Shown here: positions 17,301 through 25,130 of the stretch, one piece after another
How the letters are laid out: the number at the start of each line of letters is the position of its first letter
Numbering within the stretch: the first letter of the stretch is position 1
Assembly (NCBI GenBank): GCA_015488885.1
Contig: WFMW01000045.1
Span: 1 to 48,253 of the forward strand
Source of the DNA: Gammaproteobacteria bacterium
GTDB lineage: Bacteria > Pseudomonadota > Gammaproteobacteria > SZUA-229
Reading direction: 5' to 3'
Length of the DNA stretch: 48,253 nt
The notes under the pieces: model-generated
Seen by the model: only the letters and a program-made list of their open reading frames with translations
Told to the model about the DNA's origin: nothing
Databases searched by the model: none
Position numbers and translations under genes: made by a program

Positions 17301-17856
17301 CTGCCGCCTCAATATAATCATCTTCATTTTGCCGACCGGTACGCTGTAATTCCAGATAAAAACGGTCGCCAAAAACGCTCCGCCATTGTTGTAACCGTTG
17401 TTTGGCCTGTGCATGCTGACCAGCAATTAAAGCTCGGCCAATATCTCCGTTACGTCCGCCAGACAGCGCAATAATACCCTCAGCATGCTGCTCAATCCAT
17501 TGTGCTTTCATCACTGCAACACCGCCATGCTGGCCTTCCAGATAACTACGCGAAATCAGTTCGGAAAGATTTAGATAACCACGCCGGTTCTGCGCCAGTA
17601 AAACCAGCGGAAACGGAGCTTCCTGACCATCGCTGCTGACCACGGCATCGACACCCAGAACCGGCTTGATGCCAGCTGTAAGTGCTGCGCTGGTAAACTT
17701 CACCATAGCAAATAGATTACTCTGATCAGTCAGTGCTACAGCGGGCATTCCGGCTTCGCTGAGTGCCTGCATCAGGGGTTTTATCCGTACCAGACCATCG
17801 ACCAGCGAATATTCAGTATGGAGACGAAGATGGATAAAATCAGGTTGTACTGCCAC
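14329..17856 (-). CDS. dnaE: DNA polymerase III subunit alpha
   Basis: The 1175-residue protein has the replicative polymerase alpha layout. A PHP domain starts at [17 protein letters not shown]. The C-family palm follows with [16 protein letters not shown] and catalytic aspartates in [15 protein letters not shown], with the third in [11 protein letters not shown]. The fingers come next ([50 protein letters not shown]), then helix-hairpin-helix, OB ([20 protein letters not shown]) and the tau-binding C-terminus. Length is close to E. coli DnaE (1160). It is next to rnhB, as usual in gammaproteobacteria, with 152 bases between, so it may have its own promoter. Confidence 0.97.
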   Translation of the reverse strand: [1175 protein letters not shown]

Positions 17857-18008
17857 GTTGGTTGTTACCAGAAAGGTTTACAGATTAAGGTACAAGTTTA
17901 TCAAATCGTTACCGGCTAAACAGCAAATCATGGCTGAATAAAAAAATAAATCTAAGGATATCTTGATCAGGCAGGATTAAAATCAGACATACTCAGAGTA
18001 ATCCTGAA

Positions 18009-18632
18009 CTACTCAGAGCGTTTGCAGCCGTCCACCAAAACTGTGCGTACCGGTGCGAAACTACGCCGGTGTTGAGGACAGGGGCCAACTTTATTAAGTA
18101 TTTCACGATGTTTTCTAGTGGGATACCCCTTGTGCTGATCAAAACCATATTCGGGGTAGCGTTTATGCAGGCTCAGCATCTGCTTATCACGAGTCACTTT
18201 TGCCAGGATAGAGGCGGCACTTATTTCCGCCACTCTGGCATCCCCTTTTATAATCGCGGTAGCACGACAGGGTAAATGATCGGGTAAATGATTACCATCC
18301 ACAAAAACATGATCCGGTAATACAGCCAGCTTTAATACCGCCTGTTGCATGGCAAACAGCGAAGCGCGCAGGATATTCATCGTATCGATCTGCGCGGGGC
18401 GAACACTGACCACCGACCAGGCCAGTGCGTACTTTTTGATTTTCAGTGCCAGTATTTCACGTTTTTTTGCACTGAGTTTTTTTGAATCGTCCAGGCCTTG
18501 AATACATTGTTCAGGGTCTAGTATAACCGCTGCGGCCACCACATTGCCTGCCAGCGGCCCGCGCCCGGCTTCATCGGTACCAGCAAGCCACCCCTTAACC
18601 AGTGGAAGATCATCCTGCAATCGTATTATCAT
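18009..18632 (-). CDS. rnhB: ribonuclease HII
   Basis: The 207-residue enzyme removes ribonucleotides from DNA. The active-site block [19 protein letters not shown] holds the catalytic Asp-Glu pair. Later aspartates are in VFVDGN and [13 protein letters not shown], and [14 protein letters not shown] is the family C-terminal motif. The ATG is at 18630-18632; the left terminus of the small palindromic element at 18632-18752 touches it. It is upstream of dnaE, but separated from its usual partner lpxB, which is here on the other strand. Confidence 0.96.
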   Translation of the reverse strand: MIIRLQDDLPLVKGWLAGTDEAGRGPLAGNVVAAAVILDPEQCIQGLDDSKKLSAKKREILALKIKKYALAWSVVSVRPAQIDTMNILRASLFAMQQAVLKLAVLPDHVFVDGNHLPDHLPCRATAIIKGDARVAEISAASILAKVTRDKQMLSLHKRYPEYGFDQHKGYPTRKHREILNKVGPCPQHRRSFAPVRTVLVDGCKRSE

Positions 18633-18752
18633 AAACCTGGATTTTTCACAGCAAGACTACAAATTTATTTTAACATGAGAATATATTAATAAATATTGGT
18701 ATATTAGTAAAATACACTATGTAGTGGATATCGCTATCGATATCCAGGTTAA
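18632..18752. mobile_element. diverged 121-bp relative of the MITE-like element, in the rnhB/lpxB promoter region
   Basis: The ends AAACCTGGATTTTTCA (from 18633) and, inverted, TTAACCTGGATATC (ending 18752) resemble the termini of the 6141-6390 element. Its interior 18693-18723 equals bases 6298-6328 in reverse complement at 30 of 31 positions (ATATTGGTATATTAG...ATACACTATGTA). The intervening part aligns more weakly. The large internal palindrome of the longer element is missing; instead GGATATCG-CTAT-CGATATCC forms an 8-bp hairpin at 18726-18745. It has no ORF. It occupies nearly all the space between the two divergent genes. Confidence 0.6.
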
Positions 18753-18802
18753 AGTTATATCCCCTGACATCATTAACAAAAGACATGTTGGACTAATTCT
18801 AT

Positions 18803-19954
18803 ATGGCTGAGCGTTGTAAAACTATTCTGATCAGTGCCGGTGAAGCCTCAGGTGATGCGCATGCTGCCTGCATGGTTAAAGAGCTGAGAAAACTTGATAC
18901 GCAGATAAAATTTGTTGGCATGGGCGGTGATAATATGGCTGCAGCCGGCGTGGAGATCATCACTGATATAAAAAAAATGGCAGTGGTCGGTCTGGTTGAG
19001 GTATTGCTAAAATACCGTAGCATTAAAGCTGAATTATCACACCTGCAGAATTATATCGTTCAACACACACCGGATCTACTCATTCTGGTTGATTATCAGG
19101 AATTTAATCAACGTCTAGCCGCCTTTGCCAGAAAACAGGGTGTTAAAGTACTGTTTTATATCGGCCCGCAGGTATGGGCCTGGCGACCGGAACGGGTTTA
19201 TAAAATGGCCACTATTGTTGACCATATTGCGGTCATTCTCCCCTTTGAAGTAGACTATTATAAACAGGCAAATGTCCCAGTTACCTTTACAGGCCACCCA
19301 CTGACAGATCAGGTTATTGCTGATAAAACACCACTACAGGCACAAAAACAACTGGCACTGGCAGATAAAACCACCGTTGGGCTTTTCCCTGGTAGCCGTT
19401 CGACTGAGATCAAACGTATTTTACCCATATTACTGGAAAGCGCGGCATTATTACGCCAGCAACAACCTGAGATACAGTTCGTATTACCACTCGCATCAAC
19501 CATCTGTCAGACAGAGCTTGCCCCCTTTGCCGTTAAATTACAGCAGTTAAACGTACACATTATTAACAATAGATTCTATACTGTTAGTCAGGCATGTCAT
19601 GTTATTATAACTGCTTCTGGAACGGCAACACTGGAAATAACCCTGTTGGGCATTCCAATGGTTATTGTTTACAAAATTTCACCCTTAAGTTATTTTATCC
19701 TGCACCGACTGGTAAAAGTAAAACACCTGGGGTTAATGAATATTATTGCCAATAAAGAAATTGTAAAAGAATTTATTCAACACAGAGCACAACCGAAAAA
19801 TATCGCTAATGAAACTTTACGTTTATTAAATGACTCTGACTACAACAAAACAATGCGTCACGAATTATCCTTAATCAGAAAACAGCTTGGTAGCGGTAAT
19901 GGATGTAAAAATATTGCCAGACTGGCCTGGCAGTTAGTGAATGAAAAAGAATAA
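18803..19954 (+). CDS. lpxB: lipid-A-disaccharide synthase
   Basis: The 383-residue inner-membrane-associated glycosyltransferase joins UDP-diacylglucosamine and lipid X to make lipid A disaccharide. Recognisable are the N-terminal ILISAGEASGDAHAA, the FVGMGGDNMAAAGVEI block, GPQVWAWRPERVYKM, FTGHPLTDQV, GLFPGSRSTEIKRILP, and SGTATLEITLLGIPMVIVYK. The length is normal. It normally lies directly after lpxA; here it is alone on the plus strand with mlaA, 50 bases downstream of the palindromic element, which probably supplies or flanks its promoter. Confidence 0.96.
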   Translation: MAERCKTILISAGEASGDAHAACMVKELRKLDTQIKFVGMGGDNMAAAGVEIITDIKKMAVVGLVEVLLKYRSIKAELSHLQNYIVQHTPDLLILVDYQEFNQRLAAFARKQGVKVLFYIGPQVWAWRPERVYKMATIVDHIAVILPFEVDYYKQANVPVTFTGHPLTDQVIADKTPLQAQKQLALADKTTVGLFPGSRSTEIKRILPILLESAALLRQQQPEIQFVLPLASTICQTELAPFAVKLQQLNVHIINNRFYTVSQACHVIITASGTATLEITLLGIPMVIVYKISPLSYFILHRLVKVKHLGLMNIIANKEIVKEFIQHRAQPKNIANETLRLLNDSDYNKTMRHELSLIRKQLGSGNGCKNIARLAWQLVNEKE

Positions 19955-19974
19955 TAAAAAACTATAATAAAACA

Positions 19975-20748
19975 ATGAACATTCAAAAAATACTATCTAC
20001 GCTTAGGGCGCCTGTCATTCTCTTTGGTATTTTTTTCTCAACGGGCTGTGCGACACTCAATGGCCCACCCAATCCCGATGACCCGTTAGAAAGATATAAC
20101 CGCAGTATGTTTGCCGTGAATGACACCATTGATAAATACGCATTCAAACCTATCGCAAAAGGTTATAACTATGTCATGCCAGACTTTGCCAATAAAGGTA
20201 TCACCAATTTTTTTAATAATATTGATGATATTGTGGTTTTTTTCAATGAAATTTTACAATTTAAAATTCATCAGGCAACAGCAACCTCAGCACGTTTTGT
20301 CTTTAACAGCACGTTTGGTTTATTGGGATTTATTGATGTATCATCTGAGATGGATCTACCGAAACACGATGAGGATTTTGGTCAGACCCTGGCCGTATGG
20401 GGCGTTGGCAGTGGCCCCTACCTTGTTTTACCGATTCTTGGCCCATCGAATATCAGAAATACTGCCGGTCTTACCGTTGACTGGACTTTTTTCGACCCGA
20501 TTTTCAAACACCAGACACTTAGGCAGAGCCTGCCGACACTGTTCGTCAAATATATTGATAAACGCGCCGATTTAATAAAAGCCAGTGATATTATCGACCA
20601 GACTGCACCTGATAAATATGCATTTATTCGTGATGCCTGGTTACAACGTCGCCAGTACCTGATTTATGACGGCAATCCACCTGATGATGATATGGATATA
20701 AAAGATCTGTTTAACGATGATGATCTTAAAGATGATAAGCTTAACTAA
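19975..20748 (+). CDS. mlaA: MlaA (VacJ) outer-membrane lipoprotein of the phospholipid retrograde transport system
   Basis: The 257-residue precursor has a lipoprotein signal with lipobox FSTGC (acylated Cys near residue 26). The conserved MlaA core is DPLERYNRSMFAVNDTIDKYAFKPIAKGY, with NFFNNIDDIVVFFNEILQFK and the GPSNIRNTAGLTVDW segment with upstream GVGSGPYLVLPILGPS. MlaA removes mislocalised phospholipids from the outer leaflet with porins and passes them to MlaC. The tail is strongly acidic (DDDMDIKDLFNDDDLKDD). It begins 20 bases after lpxB, forming a two-gene operon for outer-membrane lipid asymmetry. Confidence 0.95.
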   Translation: MNIQKILSTLRAPVILFGIFFSTGCATLNGPPNPDDPLERYNRSMFAVNDTIDKYAFKPIAKGYNYVMPDFANKGITNFFNNIDDIVVFFNEILQFKIHQATATSARFVFNSTFGLLGFIDVSSEMDLPKHDEDFGQTLAVWGVGSGPYLVLPILGPSNIRNTAGLTVDWTFFDPIFKHQTLRQSLPTLFVKYIDKRADLIKASDIIDQTAPDKYAFIRDAWLQRRQYLIYDGNPPDDDMDIKDLFNDDDLKDDKLN

Positions 20749-20807
20749 TACGGACACTGATCAAGCGACATTCAATGTTCATATTAGTAAACAAGCTACG
20801 ACAATAA

Positions 20808-21593
20808 TCAACAAAACTCACCTGACACAACAAAAGAAACTATTTTCTGCAGTTGTTTATTGCCTTTCTCAATACAGGTTTTAATTTGCTGCACGGAGAT
20901 AACATCGCGAACAATATTCTCAGTTGTATTTTCAACGGACGGCATTTTTCCAGCTGCCCAGTTAACCACTATTGCACAGCTTGCATACGCCATCTCAAGT
21001 TCTCTGGCTAGTGCTGCTTCGGGCATAGCAGTCATGCCAACAATATCGCAACCATCATTTTGCATACGCCTGATTTCAGCAACGGTTTCCAGTCGTGGTC
21101 CCTGTGTCACCCCATAAGTAGCCCAGGTTCGACAGTTTATATGCTGACTGAATGCAGCTGAAATTAATCTCTGACGTAAGGACTCGGTAAAAGGGTAACT
21201 AAAATCAATGTGCTTAACTTCCTGGTTATTTTTTTCATTATAAGTATGCTCACGAGCATAACTATAATCAATAATCTGGTCGGGAATAACACACTGCAAG
21301 GGAGGCATCTCTGTATGAATACCACCGACTGCCGCACTGGCAATAACATGTGTCACCCCCAGTTGTTTGAGTGCATACATATTAGCGCGATAATTAACCT
21401 GATGCGGGGCAATAGTATGCGTTTTACCATGGCGGTTAAAATAAACCAGCTCATTCCCCGCGTACTGATAAACAGTAAATGCTGAAGATGTCTGGCCATA
21501 AGGGGTTCGAATAATTTCTTCATGCAGAATATTATCCGCTTCCAGACCATCAATCTGGGTTAATACGCTACCGCCAATAACTGCATATTTCAT
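20808..21593 (-). CDS. S-methyl-5'-thioinosine / thioadenosine phosphorylase family protein
   Basis: The 261-residue protein is a purine nucleoside phosphorylase of the MTAP class: YAVIGGSVL, YFNRHGKTHTIAPHQVNYRANMYALK (phosphate-binding RHG), SAAVGGI, TYGVTQGPRLETVAEIRRM, and DIVGMTAMPEAALARELEMAYAS. The strings VNWAAGK and the vicinity to nagZ and hpt agree with the Pseudomonas methylthioinosine phosphorylase (PA3004) type, which acts in methylthioadenosine salvage after deamination. Choice between MTIP and MTAP is by context, and not proven. It is downstream of hpt, with 62 bases between. Confidence 0.85.
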   Translation of the reverse strand: MKYAVIGGSVLTQIDGLEADNILHEEIIRTPYGQTSSAFTVYQYAGNELVYFNRHGKTHTIAPHQVNYRANMYALKQLGVTHVIASAAVGGIHTEMPPLQCVIPDQIIDYSYAREHTYNEKNNQEVKHIDFSYPFTESLRQRLISAAFSQHINCRTWATYGVTQGPRLETVAEIRRMQNDGCDIVGMTAMPEAALARELEMAYASCAIVVNWAAGKMPSVENTTENIVRDVISVQQIKTCIEKGNKQLQKIVSFVVSGEFC

Positions 21594-21655
21594 ATTTGTC
21601 TTTGTCTTTCCTGTCTAAGAAACGTCTTGATTACAGGATATCGAGCATGTCCTGT

Positions 21656-22183
21656 TTAGCGCTTCCCTAAAGCGTAGATTGCATCAAGCTGTCGGTAGTG
21701 ACCTTCGTAATCCATACCAAAACCAAAAACATATCTGTCTTCAACATTTAACGCAACAAAATCTGCCTGCACCTTATTATCACCACGTTGATGCAGTTTA
21801 TGTAACAACACGGCACTAATCACTTCTTTCGCACCATGTTTTATACAATAATGGGTAATAGCTTTCAAAGTTTCGCCTTCGTCGAGAATATCATCAAGAA
21901 TCAGAACCGTCCGGTTATTAACACTGGATGCCGGTTTTGCTTTCCAGTTAATGTCACTACCTACAGTGCCATTTTTATATCGTGTTGCATGAATATAATC
22001 AATATCGAGATTAAAATGCAGCCGGGGAATTAGCTGCCCGGAGAAAATCAGCCCCCCCTGCATCACACATAATACCAGTGGGTTGGAACCTGCCAGAGAT
22101 CGATTCATACTGGCCGCCAGTTTATCCAGCGCCGACAATATCTGCTGGTTATTAAAGATTAAGGATGAATTTTCAGGCAACAT
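21656..22183 (-). CDS. hpt: hypoxanthine-guanine phosphoribosyltransferase
   Basis: The 175-residue enzyme has the type I phosphoribosyltransferase PRPP loop VLILDDILDEGETLKAI, the N-terminal PLVLCVMQGGLIFSGQLI, the flexible-loop ATRYKNG, and the C-terminal DRYVFGFGMDYEGHYRQL. It makes IMP/GMP from purine bases and PRPP. Together with the adjoining phosphorylase it forms a plausible purine salvage pair: methylthioinosine gives hypoxanthine, which Hpt recycles. Confidence 0.92.
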   Translation of the reverse strand: MLPENSSLIFNNQQILSALDKLAASMNRSLAGSNPLVLCVMQGGLIFSGQLIPRLHFNLDIDYIHATRYKNGTVGSDINWKAKPASSVNNRTVLILDDILDEGETLKAITHYCIKHGAKEVISAVLLHKLHQRGDNKVQADFVALNVEDRYVFGFGMDYEGHYRQLDAIYALGKR

Positions 22184-22225
22184 AATGACATATGACCAAA
22201 ACGTAAATAAAGGCTATGTATTATT

Positions 22226-22597
22226 TTAATAAGTAAAAGTGACGGTATCGTCTTCCATGGCTTCACCGATAACATAGGCGGCACCCACTGTTTCTTCAAT
22301 TTCCTCAATCAGGTTTTCACCCCACATTTTTAATGATGGTGTACAGACTTTGAAAACCACACCCGCCTGATGTGCCTCCCTGATAACATCATACATGGTT
22401 CGATGGGTATCAATATTTAATTCAACCGTTTCCGCTTTACCTGCTATAGCCAGTATCCCTGAAAGGCCGGTAAAAATCACTTCTACCTCATGCGCCATGG
22501 CTGCTGCCACAGTTGCCTGAAACAGGGGGGCATAAAAACCTTCTGGATGGTTTGGATCAGAGTTAGCCATTATCACCAGTAACTTTTTTTTATTCAT
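22226..22597 (-). CDS. DsrE-like family protein
   Basis: The 123-residue alpha/beta protein has the DsrE/YchN-type organisation: KKLLVIMANSDPNHPEGFYAPLFQATVAAAMAHEVEVIFTG, a conserved single cysteine in FKVCTPSLKMWG, and a C-terminal ETVGAAYVIGEAME. Related proteins carry sulfur or assemble as small cytoplasmic oligomers; no partner sulfur-relay genes are visible nearby. An in-frame TTG at 22609 is possible, but the ATG at 22597 is used. It lies between nagZ and hpt on the same strand. Confidence 0.8.
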   Translation of the reverse strand: MNKKKLLVIMANSDPNHPEGFYAPLFQATVAAAMAHEVEVIFTGLSGILAIAGKAETVELNIDTHRTMYDVIREAHQAGVVFKVCTPSLKMWGENLIEEIEETVGAAYVIGEAMEDDTVTFTY

Positions 22598-22661
22598 GGT
22601 TTTTTTCAAATAAAGTCAAACAGAGTTATTCTTTGCGTTAATTTATACCTGAATCCGTAGG

Positions 22662-23708
22662 TTATATATCCAGCTCACGTTCTGGCGAATCGATTAAAGT
22701 ATCGATTATTTTCCTGGCCTGCTGCCAGCGTTTTGTTGACTGTAGGCGAGCCATTGTTAGCGGCTGTTGGCCATGCATTCGCATTAAGCGTAACTGACTG
22801 GCTGGATTGATATATCCGTGAATAGCCTCAATCGCTTCAACCACCCCTTCAGGATGATTACAGACCAGAGCCATATCACAACCAGCAGATAATGCTGCTT
22901 CAGCTCGTTCACCATAGCCCCCGGCAACACCTGCTGCTTCCATACTGAGGTCATCACTAAAAATGGCACCCTGAAAATGCAGACGCTGGCGTAATATATC
23001 CTTTAACCAGAATGTAGAATAACCAGCAGGTTTTTGATCGACTTTATCATAAATAACATGGGCGGGCATGATGCCAGGCAGACCGTTATCAATCATCCGT
23101 TGAAACGGAATGATATCATGCTCAAAAATAACCTTGAATTCACGATGATCAACAGGCATGGCAATATGTGAATCCTCGACCACCGCACCATGACCTGGAA
23201 AATGTTTGCCTACTGCACTCATACCAGCGGCTGCCATACCATGCATAAACGCATACGCCAGTGTCGCAACCGTTGCAGGACTGGCAGCAAAAGCACGGTC
23301 GCCGATAACCCCACTCACACCATGCGCCAGATCAAGTACTGGTGCAAAACTGAAGTCTACACCGATAGCACGCAGTTCCGCCGCCATTAGCCAGCCTGCT
23401 GTCGCAGCCAGTTGCCTGCCTTTTTGTTTGTCATGCTGATAGCTTTGCTGGTAAATGGCTGCTGGTGGCAGGGTGGTAAAACCATCATGAAACCTCTGTA
23501 CACGCCCCCCTTCATGATCAACAGCAACCAGCAAATGCGGCATTCTTACAGCATGGATTTCACTAACCAGTGATTCAATTTGCGGTAATGACGCAAAATT
23601 ACGGGCAAATAATATAACCCCGCCTACTTCAGGCTTAAGTAATAGATTCTTTTCATCATCACTGATCTGGGGCGCAGACAGATCAATCATCAATGGGCCT
23701 AGTGACAT
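22662..23708 (-). CDS. nagZ: beta-N-acetylhexosaminidase NagZ
   Basis: The 348-residue cytoplasmic GH3 enzyme removes GlcNAc from anhydro-muropeptides in peptidoglycan recycling. Diagnostic are VAVDHEGGRVQRF, the KHFPGHGAVVEDSH motif with the catalytic His-Asp dyad region, GLPGIMPAHVIYD, and AIFSDDLSMEAAGVAGGY with the nucleophile aspartate. The ATG at 23708 has GGTGA 8 bases upstream, better than the GTG at 23717. It lies 28 bases after the YqiA-like gene. The nagZ-hpt-phosphorylase grouping is also known in Pseudomonas. Confidence 0.95.
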   Translation of the reverse strand: MSLGPLMIDLSAPQISDDEKNLLLKPEVGGVILFARNFASLPQIESLVSEIHAVRMPHLLVAVDHEGGRVQRFHDGFTTLPPAAIYQQSYQHDKQKGRQLAATAGWLMAAELRAIGVDFSFAPVLDLAHGVSGVIGDRAFAASPATVATLAYAFMHGMAAAGMSAVGKHFPGHGAVVEDSHIAMPVDHREFKVIFEHDIIPFQRMIDNGLPGIMPAHVIYDKVDQKPAGYSTFWLKDILRQRLHFQGAIFSDDLSMEAAGVAGGYGERAEAALSAGCDMALVCNHPEGVVEAIEAIHGYINPASQLRLMRMHGQQPLTMARLQSTKRWQQARKIIDTLIDSPERELDI

Positions 23709-23736
23709 GCTTTTCACCGCTGTTTTACCATACTGA

Positions 23737-24336
23737 TTACGGCGCTGGGCAAATAATATGACTGAAGTTTAACAGGCGTTTTATATGATTTTCAAACCCA
23801 TTAAACGCGTGATTACCCCCCGGCTCAATAACACACTCTGCCTGACTGAATTTTCTGGCCGCATGATGATAGTCAAGAACTTCATCACCGGTTTGTAATA
23901 AAACCAGAAAATTTTCCGGATGGGATATTTCCGTCACATCCATTTGCCGTAACTGATCAATATGAACGGGCTTAAACTCCCAGGTTTGTTCGCTATAATA
24001 AAACTTATTTTCACCCAGATGTGCTTCGAGTGTTTTATACGGTTCAATAGCCGGATTAATCAACACAGCGGTACAATCATACTGTTCAGCCAGCCATGTT
24101 GCATAATAACCACCCAGTGAACTGCCAGCCACACTCAGATTATAATCTGTCAGAATAGATTCCGCTAACTGTTTCAACATGCTGGCGGCATCTGCGGGGA
24201 CAACAGGAATTTGTGGTATCACCAGTAAATCATCACAGCCCTGTTGCCGCATAACCGCTAACAGTTGCTGAGCCTTATGCGATTGCGGTGAACCACTAAA
24301 ACCATGTAGATAAAGTAATTTGTTCTTTTTCAACAT
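23737..24336 (-). CDS. YqiA/YcfP-family alpha/beta hydrolase
   Basis: The 199-residue protein has the small esterase-like fold of the YqiA family: LLYLHGFSGSPQSHKAQQL (oxyanion HGF), the nucleophile elbow VAGSSLGGYYATWLAEQY, INPAIEPY, LLQTGDEVLDYHHA with the acid, and a C-terminal histidine in PGGNHAFNGFENH. Substrate unknown. The ATG follows the U-run of the terminator of the upstream HU gene immediately, and its only ribosome-site candidate (AGGG) is in the hairpin. Confidence 0.88.
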   Translation of the reverse strand: MLKKNKLLYLHGFSGSPQSHKAQQLLAVMRQQGCDDLLVIPQIPVVPADAASMLKQLAESILTDYNLSVAGSSLGGYYATWLAEQYDCTAVLINPAIEPYKTLEAHLGENKFYYSEQTWEFKPVHIDQLRQMDVTEISHPENFLVLLQTGDEVLDYHHAARKFSQAECVIEPGGNHAFNGFENHIKRLLNFSHIICPAP

Positions 24337-24340
24337 AAAA

Positions 24341-24373
24341 AACCCTGTAAAAACGATTATGCTTTACAGGGTT
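24341..24373 (-). terminator. terminator of the HU-like gene abutting the start of the YqiA-like gene
   Basis: On the minus strand AACCCTGTAAA (24373-24363) pairs perfectly with TTTACAGGGTT (24351-24341), followed by TTTT directly before the ATG at 24336. It is a clear intrinsic terminator by shape. Its 3' arm contains AGGG at SD distance from the ATG, so a folded hairpin would also hide the ribosome site. Confidence 0.7.
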
Positions 24374-24465
24374 AACCTCATGCGCTGCTTTACTTATTAT
24401 TGTTATTAGACAGTTACTAACTTTTTAATGTTAACCATTAAAATAAAGACAGTAACCAGTTTGCC

Positions 24466-24864
24466 TTATTTTGCCGCCATATCTTTTAGGGCTTTCAGCG
24501 GTAAAACTTTTACCACCTTACGTGCAGGTTTAGCGGCAACATCCATAAATTCACCCGGCCGGAATGGGTTGGGAACGTTCTTTCTGGCTTTAGTTGCAGG
24601 CTTTTTATTCACTTTAATTTTTAATAAGCCCGGTACTTTAAATTCACCTGCACCACGTGATTTAATATGGCCTTCAATAATATCATTTAATTCATTAAAG
24701 ACTGCTGCAATGTCTTTCCTGGCCAGGCCAGTTTTTTCAGACAGTTGCGCATATAGTTGTGTTTTAGTATAAGCATTTCTGATTGCTGTTATCTTTTTCG
24801 CAGCAACCGCAGCTTTTTTTGCTACCTTTTTTTTAACGACTTTTTTCTTTTTTGCTATTGCCAT
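24466..24864 (-). CDS. HU/IHF-family DNA-binding protein with lysine/alanine-rich N-terminal tail
   Basis: The 132-residue protein is a HU-fold (from about residue 33: YTKTQLYAQLSEKTGLARKD) with the beta-arm region GAGEFKVPGLLKIKVNKKPATKARKNVPNPF. PNPF is close to the RNPQTG region of HU. It is preceded by a ~25-residue tail of Lys, Ala and Val (AKKKKVVKKKVAKKA). Ordinary HU is about 90 residues. The tail should increase DNA contacts, like histone-H1-type C-terminal tails. The gene is monocistronic: a 266-base region upstream, own terminator downstream. Confidence 0.88.
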   Translation of the reverse strand: MAIAKKKKVVKKKVAKKAAVAAKKITAIRNAYTKTQLYAQLSEKTGLARKDIAAVFNELNDIIEGHIKSRGAGEFKVPGLLKIKVNKKPATKARKNVPNPFRPGEFMDVAAKPARKVVKVLPLKALKDMAAK

Positions 24865-25130
24865 TCTATTTCCGCCCGTTGATTTATCTTTGAATAAAGT
24901 AATCCTGCCCCATCTTTTCCGTTATAAACTTTCTGCTTTTTATCTATTTATCTATCGATACAAATATCAAAGCAATAAACAGATTTTTTTTAGCTCTTCC
25001 CTAATAAAAAAACTGATGACTCTTTTTATAACTTAAATACAATAAAGTAAATAGTTTTTACAACATTTTTATAAAATATTTTCAATATTATTGCAATTTA
25101 AGGGTATTTTTGCTTACTATCAGCAAAAAA

